Source of the DNA: Yinghuangia seranimata | GTDB taxonomy: Bacteria; Actinomycetota; Actinomycetes; Streptomycetales; Streptomycetaceae | Length of the DNA stretch: 64,000 nt | NCBI RefSeq assembly: GCF_029953285.1 | Contig: NZ_JASAOI010000057.1 | Location: 1-64,000, forward strand | Direction of reading: 5' to 3' | Translations under genes and position numbers: made by a program | Part shown: positions 15,290 through 23,366 of the stretch, one piece after another | How positions within the stretch are numbered: the stretch's first letter is position 1 | Layout: every line of letters starts with the position of its first letter | The notes under the pieces: model-generated | Seen by the model: only the letters and a program-made list of their open reading frames with translations | Database searches by the model: none | Told to the model about the DNA's origin: nothing

Positions 15290-15982
15290 ATGAGCCCACT
15301 CAACATCAGCCTCGCCGACCTGATCGCCCGTATCGACGAGGAACTCCCCGACGCCGGCGACCTGGCCCGCATCAGCGAGGCGCACCTGCGCGCCCAGACC
15401 CTGTCCGCCCTCGGCGACCAGCTCCTCGACCACTACGTCGGCAAGGCCAGGCAGGCCGGCGTGCCCTGGAGCGAGATCGGCAACGCCATCGGAGTGTCCA
15501 AACAGGCCGCCCAACAACGCCATGCCTTCGAGCGGTTCACCGACCTGAACCGGCACTGCATCGTGCTGGCGCAGGAGGCCGCCCGCACGCACAAGCACGA
15601 CTCCATCGGCACCGAGCACATCCTGCTCGGCCTCCTCGGTGAGACGCGGGGCCTGGCGTACGAGGTGCTGACGGCGAAGACCGGGTCGGAGCAGCGCGTC
15701 CGCGACGCGATCGAGGAAGCGATGCAGCCGGCCGGGACCAAGGCGCCGCGCGGCCACATCGCGTTCCGCCCGGAGAGCAAGGAGGCCATCGAACAGGCGT
15801 CCCGGGCATCGGCCGACCTCGGCCACGACTGGGTCGGCACGGAACACATGCTGCTGGGCCTGATCCGCGTCGAAGCGAGCGTGGCGGCCCGGATCCTGCA
15901 CGACCTCGGCTTCACGTCGGACGAACTGCACGAGACGGTCAGGGCCGGGACCAGCCAACAATCCGCCGCGCGCGACAAGTAG
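15290..15982 (+). CDS. HTH plus Clp_N-repeat protein, probable autoregulator
   Basis: A 230-residue protein. Residues 15-80 contain a helix-turn-helix (VPWSEIGNAIGVSKQAAQQRH). Residues 85-220 hold two Clp amino-terminal repeats: RHCIVLAQEAARTHKHDSIGTEHILLGLL and a second with ADLGHDWVGTEHMLLGLI. No AAA ATPase module follows, so this is not a ClpA/ClpC unfoldase. It resembles actinobacterial Clp_N-only proteins that combine DNA binding with a substrate- or ligand-binding Clp_N module. The promoter is covered by two palindromes that its own HTH could bind. The leaderless start at 15290 is supported by the -10 spacing. Its physiological target is unknown. Confidence 0.82.
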   Translation: MSPLNISLADLIARIDEELPDAGDLARISEAHLRAQTLSALGDQLLDHYVGKARQAGVPWSEIGNAIGVSKQAAQQRHAFERFTDLNRHCIVLAQEAARTHKHDSIGTEHILLGLLGETRGLAYEVLTAKTGSEQRVRDAIEEAMQPAGTKAPRGHIAFRPESKEAIEQASRASADLGHDWVGTEHMLLGLIRVEASVAARILHDLGFTSDELHETVRAGTSQQSAARDK

Positions 15983-16167
15983 CCGCTGGACGCACGGCGT
16001 TCGGCCCAGCCCGAAAGGCATGACGCATCAGGTGCCGCGCCCCAACGATGAACGGCCGACCGCCCCTGTCGCCGTGTCGCGGGACGGCCCTTGTGCGGGT
16101 CGCCGCGACGGCGGCCCTCGCGTCCGGGTCGCCGTGGGCGAGCGAGGCCACCCAGGTCGGCGCCCGG

Positions 16168-17361
16168 CTACCCGCCCGACACCACCGGCAGCACGGCCAG
16201 TCCGCGCACCCGCAGCGACGGACGCCACTCCGCCGTACGCGACGCCGACAGCCGCAGCCCCGGCAGGCGGTCGAGCAGCACTCCCAGCGCCACCTCCGCC
16301 TCCAGCCGGGCGAGCGGGGCGCCGATGCAGTAGTGGATGCCCTGCCCGAAGCTGAGGTGCCGCTGCAGGTCCTCGCGTGCGGTGTCGACCACGTCGGGGG
16401 CGACAAAACGGCGCGGGTCGCGGTTGGCGGTGGCCAGGGACAGCATGACGGTGTCGCCCGCCGGGATCTTCGTTCCGCCGATCTCGACGTCCTCGACCGG
16501 GAAGCGCCGGATCGCCAGCAGCGCGGGCGACTCGTGCCGGGCGACCTCGTCCACGAGTGCGGCGATCCCGGCCCCGTCGCCCTCCGCCGCGGCCGCGCGC
16601 ACCGCCGGGTCGGCCAGCAGCGCATGCGCCGAACTCGCGATCAGGTTCGCCGAGTTCTCGTAGCCCGCGAACAGCAGCAGGAACGCCAGCGAGGTCAACT
16701 CGTCCTCGCTGAGCCGGTCGTCGGCGTCCCGCGCGGCGACCAGCGCCGACAGCAGGTCGACGCCCGGGTCGGCGCGCTTCTCCGCCACCAGAGCGGTGAA
16801 GAACGCGTACATCTCGCGGACGACCGCCGCCATGCCCTCACGGGTCGCGCCCGCACCCAGCAACCCCGCCGTCCAGTCGCGGAAGCGGACCCTCGACTCC
16901 TCGGGCACGCCCAGCAGTTCGGAGATGGCGAGCACCGCGTACGGCGTCGCGAAGCCGGCCACCAGGTCCGCCTCGCCCGCCGCCTCGAGGTCCGCCGCCA
17001 GGCCGTCGGCGAGCCGCTGCGCCGCGGCCTCCAACCGGGGCCGCAGTTCGGCGACGCGGCGGGCCGTGAACGCCGGCCCTGCGAGACGCCGCAGCCGGGT
17101 GTGGTCCGGCGGATCGAGGTTGAGCAGGTTCGCGTCGAGCGCGGGCGGCAGCGAAAAGCCCTGGTAGCCACCGGGCTTGGCGTTGCGCTTGGACAGCGAC
17201 AGGCGCGGGTCCGCGAGCGCCGCGTGTACGTCGGCGTAGCGGGTGACCAGCCACACCGAGGTGCCGTCCGGCATCGCCACCTGGTGCACGGGCCCGGCTT
17301 CGCGCAGCCGGGCGCCGATGCCGTGCGGGTCCTCTGCGTACGCCGTCGCCATGTCGCTCAT
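16168..17361 (-). CDS. Cytochrome P450
   Basis: A 397-residue class I bacterial P450. The heme loop FGQGIHYCIG (axial Cys about residue 342) is intact, as is the K-helix ExxR (EVAR) followed by IRRFPVEDVEIGGTKIPAG. The I-helix reads LLLFAGYENSANLI: the conserved acid-alcohol pair (usually ET/DT) is replaced by Glu-Asn-Ser, which can change oxygen activation. No ferredoxin or reductase gene is adjacent. ATG at 17361 has no strong ribosome-binding site; ATG at 17352 is an alternative. It is an orphan, so the substrate cannot be inferred. Confidence 0.9.
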   Translation of the reverse strand: MSDMATAYAEDPHGIGARLREAGPVHQVAMPDGTSVWLVTRYADVHAALADPRLSLSKRNAKPGGYQGFSLPPALDANLLNLDPPDHTRLRRLAGPAFTARRVAELRPRLEAAAQRLADGLAADLEAAGEADLVAGFATPYAVLAISELLGVPEESRVRFRDWTAGLLGAGATREGMAAVVREMYAFFTALVAEKRADPGVDLLSALVAARDADDRLSEDELTSLAFLLLFAGYENSANLIASSAHALLADPAVRAAAAEGDGAGIAALVDEVARHESPALLAIRRFPVEDVEIGGTKIPAGDTVMLSLATANRDPRRFVAPDVVDTAREDLQRHLSFGQGIHYCIGAPLARLEAEVALGVLLDRLPGLRLSASRTAEWRPSLRVRGLAVLPVVSGG

Positions 17362-17520
17362 CCGGCGATCATGCCATCGGTGCGGACGCACCGCTAATGA
17401 GCTGGACACGGCACGTGACGGTGACGCAAGATCGGTGCAGAGCACGGCGCGAAGAGCACGCGGGGCCCACCCGCGAAGGCGCTTCGGCCGACTGTGAACG
17501 CACCTCCCGGTGCGCCACGT

Positions 17521-17573
17521 CCCGGTTACTTCTTTCCTCAAGAATCCGATACCGGGCGTATTTCGATCTCGGG
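17521..17573 (+). ncRNA. Short Y-RNA-like element upstream of the main Y RNA
   Basis: CCCGGT (17521-17526) pairs with ACCGGG (17551-17556); inside, TTCTT pairs with AAGAA. The 5-prime strand shares CGGTTACTTC (17523-17532) exactly with the main Y RNA (17609-17618). The 3-prime strand plus flank, ACCG through GATCTCGGG (17551-17573), aligns base-for-base in spacing with the copy ending at 17724. It looks like a tandem paralogue that keeps the stem expected to bind Ro60 but lacks the tRNA-like insert. Whether it is a separate RNA, part of one long RNA or a decayed copy cannot be told. Confidence 0.5.
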
Positions 17574-17603
17574 AGGACGGGTGTGGTGGGTGTCCGGTGC
17601 GCA

Positions 17604-17710
17604 GGCATCGGTTACTTCATTGGATATCGCTGTCGCGGGTTCAAATCCCGCTCGCCGGCCTTCGGGCCGGCGGTAGCTCAGCTTGGTAGAGCACGATAAT
17701 TACCGAAGCC
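17604..17710 (+). ncRNA. Bacterial Y RNA (YrlA-like) with a circularly permuted tRNA-like module
   Basis: The terminal stem pairs GGC/GCC (17604-17606 with 17708-17710), UCGGU/ACCGA (17608-17612 with 17702-17706) and UAUCG/CGAUA (17625-17629 with 17694-17698), with an asymmetric internal loop. Inside, in permuted order, lie a T arm (GCGGG, 7-base loop TTCAAAT, CCCGC; 17635-17651), an acceptor-like 7-8 bp stem closed by a TTCG tetraloop (17653-17672), TA, and a D arm (GCTC, loop AGCTTGGTA with the GG pair, GAGC; 17676-17692). There is no anticodon arm; the RNA ends emerge there. It lies 73 bases before the Ro60 gene on the same strand, as expected for a Y RNA bound by Rsr/Ro60. Confidence 0.85.
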
Positions 17711-17782
17711 GCTTTGATCTCGGGCGCCCTCCACACCCTCCGATCCTCCCCTCCGCAGCCTTTCCCACGGGGGGATTTCCGC

Positions 17783-19369
17783 ATGTCCAAGTTCAACACC
17801 CGCGCCGCGCGGGCCGTTCCGACCGGCCCGGTGCGGACCACGTCCGACACCGCCCGAACGTACGAGGGCGGGCCTGCCTACCTGCGCGAACCGCGCGGTG
17901 AGCTGCTGCTGTTCGCGCTGACCAACATGGTCGGCGAGGACACCTTCTACGAGTCGGCCACCGCCCGCGACCAGCGCTTCAACGACCTCGTGCACACCGT
18001 CGCCGTCGAGGACGGCTACTGGATGCTCGGCTTCGTCGGCTGGCTGCGGGACGCCGCCGGCATGCGCTCGGCGAGCCTGGTCGCCGCGGCCGAGGCCGTG
18101 CACGCGCGGCTGACGGCCCGCACGCTGAACGGCTTCAACCGGCAGATCATCGGCGCGGCGCTGAAGCGCCCCGACGAGCCGGGCGAGATGCTCGCGTACT
18201 GGACGGCACGGCACGGCCGGAAGATCCCGAAGCCGGTCAAGCGCGGTGTCGCCGACGCGGCGGCGCGGCTCTACAGCGAGCGGTCGCTGCTCAAGTACGA
18301 CACCGACAGCAAGGGCTTCCGGTTCGCCGACGTCCTGGAGCTGACGCACGCCTCCCCGGCCGACGACAAGCCGTGGCAGGGCGAGCTGTTCAAGCACGCC
18401 ATCGACCGGCGGCACAAGCGGGACGAGACGGTGCCCGAGCGCCTGCGCACGATCGCGGCCAACCGCGCGCTGCGCGAGGCGGCCGAGGCCGACCCGGAGG
18501 TGCTGCTCGACGCGGAGGCGCTGCGCGCGGCGGGCATGACGTGGGAGGACGTGCTCTCGCTCGCGGGCCCGCGGGTCGACAAGGCGAAGCTGTGGACGTC
18601 CATCGCTCCGTCGATGGGCATCATGGCGCTGATCCGCAACGTGCGGAACTTCGACCAGGCGCGGCTGCCGGACGACGTGGCCGAGGCCATCGCGGCGCGC
18701 ATCTGCGACCCGGAGGCCATCGCCGCGTCGCGGCTGTTCCCGTACCGCTTCCTGTCCGCGCACCGCGCGGCGCCGACGCAGCGGTGGGGCCACGCGCTCG
18801 ACAAGGCGCTGACCGCGGCGACGGCGAACGTCCCGGCGCTGCCCGGGCGGACGCTGGTCCTGGTCGACACGTCCGGCAGCATGCTCAGCACCGTGTCGAA
18901 GCGCTCGCAGGTGCGGCACGTCGACATCGGCGCGCTGTTCGGCGTCGCCCTGGCCCACCGCGGCGCGGAGGTCGACCTGGTCGGCTTCGCGAACGGGCAC
19001 TTCAGGCAACCGCTGCGCAAATGGGGCTCCGCGCTGGCCGACATCGACCGGTTCTGCGCGCGCGTCGGCGAAGTCGGCCACGGGACGGAGACGGTCGCGG
19101 CGCTGAAGGCCACGTACAACGGGCACGACCGCGTGGTCCTGATCTCGGACATGCAGGCGTTCCGCTGGGCGGGCGACAGCGAACTGACGGTGTCCGAGGC
19201 CATCCCGGCCGACGTGCCCATGTTCGGCGTGAACACGACCGGCTACGCCCCGACCGTGATCGCGAGCGGCACCCCGAACCGCTACGAGATCGGCGGGTTC
19301 AGCGACAAGCTGTTCACGCTGATGGAACTCCTGGTGCAGGGCAAGGACGCCGGCTGGCCGTGGGAGTAG
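17783..19369 (+). CDS. rsr: TROVE-domain (Ro60/Rsr) RNA-binding protein
   Basis: A 528-residue Ro60 orthologue of normal length. The TROVE HEAT-repeat ring spans about residues 15-340: YEGGPAYLREPRGELLLFALTNMVGEDTFYE is the family opening, and LWTSIAPSMGIMALIRNVRNF the closing block. The C-terminal vWA domain spans about 355-528, with the MIDAS metal site DTSGSM and the later LISDM. Ro60 rings bind misfolded RNA ends in the central cavity and Y RNAs on the outer surface, in RNA quality control and stress. ATG at 17783 follows GGGGGGA; an upstream in-frame ATG overlaps the Y RNA flank and is unlikely. No RtcB or PNPase gene is adjacent. Confidence 0.93.
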   Translation: MSKFNTRAARAVPTGPVRTTSDTARTYEGGPAYLREPRGELLLFALTNMVGEDTFYESATARDQRFNDLVHTVAVEDGYWMLGFVGWLRDAAGMRSASLVAAAEAVHARLTARTLNGFNRQIIGAALKRPDEPGEMLAYWTARHGRKIPKPVKRGVADAAARLYSERSLLKYDTDSKGFRFADVLELTHASPADDKPWQGELFKHAIDRRHKRDETVPERLRTIAANRALREAAEADPEVLLDAEALRAAGMTWEDVLSLAGPRVDKAKLWTSIAPSMGIMALIRNVRNFDQARLPDDVAEAIAARICDPEAIAASRLFPYRFLSAHRAAPTQRWGHALDKALTAATANVPALPGRTLVLVDTSGSMLSTVSKRSQVRHVDIGALFGVALAHRGAEVDLVGFANGHFRQPLRKWGSALADIDRFCARVGEVGHGTETVAALKATYNGHDRVVLISDMQAFRWAGDSELTVSEAIPADVPMFGVNTTGYAPTVIASGTPNRYEIGGFSDKLFTLMELLVQGKDAGWPWE

Positions 19370-19375
19370 CGCGCC

Positions 19376-20089
19376 CTAGTCGATGAGGGCGGCCGGCAGT
19401 TCGTCCAGCGTCTGCAGGACGCGGATGCCCGGCTCGACCGTCGTGGCGGAAGCGGTACGCCCGCGGTCGAGCCAGTAGGCGCGCAGCCCCGCCTCACGGG
19501 CGCCGACGGCGTCGAGGTCGTACTTGTCCCCGACGTACGCCACTTCGTGGGGCGGGAGTCCGAGAGCGCGGCAGCCCGCGGCGAAGATACTCGCCGCGGG
19601 CTTCGCCGCGCCGTGCTGCTCCGAGCAGACCAGCGCGTCGGCGACGTAGGGCAGCAGGCCGATGACGTCGAGCTTGTGGCGCTGGTGGTCGGCCGAGGAG
19701 TTGGACACGATGCCGAGGCGGTAGTCCGGGGCGAGCTTGCGGAGCACGGGCTCGGCGTCGGGGAACGCCGCCCAGTTGGCGTTGCGGAGGACGGTGTAGC
19801 GGCCGAACCATGCGGCGGCCTCGTCGTCCGAGACCTCCGACGGCCCGGCGTGGGCGAGGAACCTCCGGGCGCGCTCGCGCTGTTGCTGCGCGAAGGTGAG
19901 CTCGCCGTTCAGGAAGCGCGTGTACTCCTCCACCATGATCCGATGCCACAGGTCGAACGCCGCGGCCGGCTCGGGGAACGCGTCGATCAACCCCTCCGCC
20001 CGCAGATGGGCAATAACACCGACCCGGTCCGAGCCGGTGTAGTCGAAGAGGGTGTCGTCCACGTCGAACAACACACCACGGATCGGCAT
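19376..20089 (-). CDS. HAD-superfamily hydrolase
   Basis: A 237-residue HAD phosphatase of the haloacid-dehalogenase/YjjG-like subgroup. Motif I DVDDTLFDYT carries the nucleophile Asp and acid Asp near residue 10. Motif II is IVSNSSADH. Motif III Lys lies in HGAAKPAASIF, and motif IV in VAYVGDKYDLDAVGAREAG. An all-helical C1 cap lies between motifs I and II. The substrate is probably a small phosphometabolite. GAAGGGA precedes the ATG. The gene is convergent with Ro60 (six bases between stops) and just downstream of selB, with which it may share a transcript. Confidence 0.88.
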   Translation of the reverse strand: MPIRGVLFDVDDTLFDYTGSDRVGVIAHLRAEGLIDAFPEPAAAFDLWHRIMVEEYTRFLNGELTFAQQQRERARRFLAHAGPSEVSDDEAAAWFGRYTVLRNANWAAFPDAEPVLRKLAPDYRLGIVSNSSADHQRHKLDVIGLLPYVADALVCSEQHGAAKPAASIFAAGCRALGLPPHEVAYVGDKYDLDAVGAREAGLRAYWLDRGRTASATTVEPGIRVLQTLDELPAALID

Positions 20090-20128
20090 CAGGTCTGTCC
20101 CTTCGGGGCTGTGCGGGAGGTCGAACGG

Positions 20129-22015
20129 TCAGCGAGGCGGTTCGGGACCGCCACGACGATCCTGCCTCAGCCCGCCTCCTCCATGATCACCCGGGCCCGG
20201 CCGTCGGCGAGCCTGAACCGCCCTGAGCACCCGCAGCTCCGGTGACACCCTGCGGGTCACGCCGACCCGGTCGAGGTGTTCCATCAGGGGCACGGCCACC
20301 CGACGTGTCGTGCCCAGCGCCTCGCGGGCCTGGCTCAGGGTGAAGGGTTCGGCCAGGAGGGAGAGTTCCGCGGCCGCGAGCTCCGCGGCGGACGGCAGCA
20401 GGTAGACGTCGCCGCCCACTCTGAGCAACCGCCCCGCCGCCACGGCGACGGAGAGCTCACGCGTTGTCAGCCCGGCCGCGTCCAGCTCCGCAGCCGACGG
20501 TGCCGTGAACGGCGTTGCCCGCAGGGCGGCTTCGACCTGCCGCAGGGCGCGCTCCGCTCGCTCGGGCAGCGTGGCCGCCACGCCGGGACGGTGGACCCCC
20601 CACCCGTCCGAGACCAGACGCGTCTCGGCCACCAAGGCGTCGAGCAGCTTCACGTCGGGCAGCCCGAGGTCGCGTGCCGCCGCCTCGCCGGGCAGCCCCG
20701 GGGCGAGCGGATGGGCGGCGGCGCGGGTGTCCACGGCAGCGAGCAGGGCCTCGCGCCACGCATCCCATCGCGCCGGGTCGACGAGCCATCCGGCCGCTGA
20801 CACCACCGTCGCAGGATCGGCATCGTCCGCACTCAAAATGTCCAGGGCCAGGAGGAGTTCGCGACGTACCGCGCCCCGCCGCACGACCTCACCCGCTGGA
20901 TCGGGCCGCCGCGCCACCCCCTCCAACACGAGAGCCCGCGCGGCCCGTGCCCTGCGGCCGCTCAGTCTCGGCGGGGCGGCGTCGATGACGTCTGCCCCCG
21001 CGACGACGCTTCGCCGTCCCGGGTCGTGCAACGCCACGCGTTCCCCGTGGGCGACCGGCAGCGGGGTGGCCAGGGTCAGGCGTGCCGTGTCCGAGCCGCC
21101 GAGCGTCCGGGTGCGCACGGGCACCGCCGCCGATCCGATGTGCAGGGTCAACTGCTCGGGCAGCGCGCGCCTTCGCGCCTCGTCCGTCGGCCGAAGGTCG
21201 TGGAGTCGTACGTCGAGTTCGGCGGTGCTGTGCCATCCTCCCGGCGCGATCAGGGCATCCCCGCGCCGGACTTCGTCCCTGCCGACACCCCGCAGGTTGA
21301 CCGCGACCCGGGCCACCGCGTCGGCGCGGTCCACGGTCGTCTTGAGCGACTCGAGGCCGCGGATCCCGACCGGTCGCCCGGAGGGCACAAGCACCAGCTC
21401 GTCCCCGGCCGCGAGCGTCCCGCCGCCCAGGGTTCCGGTGACCACAGTCCCGGCGCCGCGGACGGTGAACACCCGGTCCACCCACAGCCGGGCGGGCCGA
21501 ACGAGGTCCGGCGCGGGCAGCCGTCGCGCCAGCCGGTCCAGGGCGTCGCGCAGTTCCGGCAGTCCTTCCCCGGTCACGCCGCTGACCGCCACGTGCTCCG
21601 CGTCCGCGAGCGGCGTGCCGGCCAGATGCAACGCGGCTTCCTCCGAGGCCAGTTCGGCGTCCCCGAGGTCGGATCGGGTGATCGCCACGACGCCGTGCCG
21701 TACGTCCAATGCCCTTAGCGCCGCGACGTGTTCGCTCGTCTGCCGGCACCAGCCCTCGTCCGCCGCGACCACGAGCAGCACGGCCGGGACGGGCCCGAAC
21801 CCGGCCAGGGCGTTGCCGAAGAACCGCTGGTGTCCCGGGACGTCCACGAAGGCCGCGACTGCGCCCGACGGCAGCGTCGTCCACACGTACCCGAGGTCGA
21901 TGGTCATGCCGCGCCGCCGTTCCTCCGCCCAGCGGTCCGGCTCCATGCCGGTCAGGGCGCGCAGCAGCGTCGACTTGCCGTGGTCCACGTGCCCGGCGGT
22001 CGCGATGACGTGCAT
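20129..22015 (-). CDS. selB: Selenocysteine-specific elongation factor SelB, C-terminus frameshifted
   Basis: A 628-residue GTPase delivering Sec-tRNA to UGA codons. G1 GHVDHGKSTL, switch RRRGMTIDLGYVWT, G3 DVPGHQRFF, and a G4 variant (ITRSD in place of NKxD, as in many SelB). EF-Tu-like domains II-III follow, then C-terminal winged helices (PLAPGLPGEAAARDLGLPDVKLLDALVAE onwards). The last winged helix ends abnormally. Removing one G of the GGG opposite 20221-20223 gives RFRLADGRARVIMEEAG and a stop at 20167-20169, with GC in every third position; the actual frame has roughly half. This is either a sequencing error or a real mutation altering the SECIS-binding tail. The start ATG lies one base after the selA stop. 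Confidence 0.9.
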   Translation of the reverse strand: MHVIATAGHVDHGKSTLLRALTGMEPDRWAEERRRGMTIDLGYVWTTLPSGAVAAFVDVPGHQRFFGNALAGFGPVPAVLLVVAADEGWCRQTSEHVAALRALDVRHGVVAITRSDLGDAELASEEAALHLAGTPLADAEHVAVSGVTGEGLPELRDALDRLARRLPAPDLVRPARLWVDRVFTVRGAGTVVTGTLGGGTLAAGDELVLVPSGRPVGIRGLESLKTTVDRADAVARVAVNLRGVGRDEVRRGDALIAPGGWHSTAELDVRLHDLRPTDEARRRALPEQLTLHIGSAAVPVRTRTLGGSDTARLTLATPLPVAHGERVALHDPGRRSVVAGADVIDAAPPRLSGRRARAARALVLEGVARRPDPAGEVVRRGAVRRELLLALDILSADDADPATVVSAAGWLVDPARWDAWREALLAAVDTRAAAHPLAPGLPGEAAARDLGLPDVKLLDALVAETRLVSDGWGVHRPGVAATLPERAERALRQVEAALRATPFTAPSAAELDAAGLTTRELSVAVAAGRLLRVGGDVYLLPSAAELAAAELSLLAEPFTLSQAREALGTTRRVAVPLMEHLDRVGVTRRVSPELRVLRAVQARRRPGPGDHGGGGLRQDRRGGPEPPR

Positions 22016-22016
22016 G

Positions 22017-23366
22017 TCAGGCCGCGCCCAGTGCCCGCGCCACCACGTGCACGGCGTCATACAGCAGGTCGTCGTCGTGCGGCGGCACACACCGCAGGTC
22101 CAGGACGCACCGGCCGCGTTCGACCCGGCCCACCACGCACGGCCGTCCGGTGCGCAGCGGTTCGGCGTACGCCTCGGGCACCCGTACCGCCCAGCCGGGC
22201 AGCACCACGCCGGGCGCGCCTCCCCCGCCGACCGCACCGTCGCTTGAAGCGGCCTCCGCGTCGATCCCGTCCACCGCCAGCCGCGCCGCAAGCGCCCGGG
22301 CGCGTGCCTCCAGCAGCCCGGCGTCGGCGTGCAGTGCGGCGTGTGTGGGGGTGGCGGGCACCGCCAACGTGGCCTCCAGCGCGGCCAGGGTGAGCTTGTC
22401 GACGCGCAGTGCGCGCGCGAGCGGGTGGCGCCGCAAGCCTTCCACCAACTCCCGCTCCCCCAGCAGGAGTCCGGCCTGGGGCCCGCCGAGGAGTTTGTCG
22501 CCGCTGGCGGTGACGAGGTCGGCGCCGGCGGTGAGCCAGGTGGCGGCGTCGGGCTCGTCGGCCAGGAGCGGGTCGGGGGCGAGCAGTCCGGACCCGATGT
22601 CGGCGACGACGAGGGCGTCCAACGCGGCGAGTTCGCGCACCGGGACGTCGCGCGTGAAGCCCTCGATGCGGAAGTTCGACGGGTGGATCTTGAGGATGAA
22701 CCCGGTGTCGGGGCCGATCGCGTCCGCGTAGTCGCGCAGGTGGGTGCGGTTGGTGGTGCCGACCTCGCGCAGCCGCGCGCCGGTGCTCGCAAGGAGGTCA
22801 GGGATGCGGAACCCGTCGCCGATCTCGACGAGTTCGCCCCGGCTGACGATGATCTCGCGGCCCGAGGCAAGCGCGGTGGCGGCCAGCACGAGCGCGGCCG
22901 CGCCGTTGTTGACGACGTGCACGGCCCCGGCGGCGGGCACCTTGCGGGCGAGCAGGTCGAGCGCGCCGCGGCCGCGCCGGGCGCGGCCGCCGGTCGCGGT
23001 GTCGAACTCCACGTCCACATACCCGGCGGCCAGCGCCACCGCGTCGACGGCCTGGCGCGCCAGCGGGGCGCGACCGAGGTTGGTGTGCAGGACGACACCG
23101 GTCGCGTTGACCACCGGGGTGAGGCCGACGGGCGGGTCCGACACACCCTCGTGCCCCGTGCCCAGCAGGGCCCGGACGGTGTCCGGGACGGCCTCCGGTG
23201 CGATGTGCCCGTCCCGGGCGCGCTGCTGCGCCTCGCGGACGGCGGCCTTGACGACGTCGCGGCCGAGCCGCGCCTCAGCGGCGTGCAGTTGCGGGTGCGA
23301 GAGAAGGATGTCGGTGCGCGGGATGGCACGCCGCGGGTCGGCGGCGGCGCGTTCGTCCGCGGTCAC
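22017..23366 (-). CDS. selA: L-seryl-tRNA(Sec) selenium transferase
   Basis: A 449-residue PLP enzyme converting Ser-tRNA(Sec) to Sec-tRNA(Sec) with selenophosphate. Blocks seen are PVVNATGVVLHTNLGRAPL near residue 80, VNNGAAALVLAATALA, EVGTTNRTHLRDY, and the PLP lysine in ASGDKLLGGPQAG near residue 285. The length is normal. GTG at 23366 overlaps the selD stop codon by four bases (GTGA), and the stop is one base before selB, so selD-selA-selB are translationally coupled in one leftward operon. Confidence 0.95.
   Translation of the reverse strand: MTADERAAADPRRAIPRTDILLSHPQLHAAEARLGRDVVKAAVREAQQRARDGHIAPEAVPDTVRALLGTGHEGVSDPPVGLTPVVNATGVVLHTNLGRAPLARQAVDAVALAAGYVDVEFDTATGGRARRGRGALDLLARKVPAAGAVHVVNNGAAALVLAATALASGREIIVSRGELVEIGDGFRIPDLLASTGARLREVGTTNRTHLRDYADAIGPDTGFILKIHPSNFRIEGFTRDVPVRELAALDALVVADIGSGLLAPDPLLADEPDAATWLTAGADLVTASGDKLLGGPQAGLLLGERELVEGLRRHPLARALRVDKLTLAALEATLAVPATPTHAALHADAGLLEARARALAARLAVDGIDAEAASSDGAVGGGGAPGVVLPGWAVRVPEAYAEPLRTGRPCVVGRVERGRCVLDLRCVPPHDDDLLYDAVHVVARALGAA

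Noticed and set aside
17630-17700. Two halves of a broken ordinary tRNA gene
   Set aside because: The halves are in permuted order, joined by a perfect acceptor stem with a TTCG loop, and enclosed in a third stem. That is an organised Y RNA, not a disrupted tRNA.
20129-23329. A 1066-codon leftward open frame covering selB and most of selA
   Set aside because: It is the selB frame running upstream through selA without a stop, as happens at high GC. Only the part from 22015 reads as SelB; selA lies in another frame with clear motifs.
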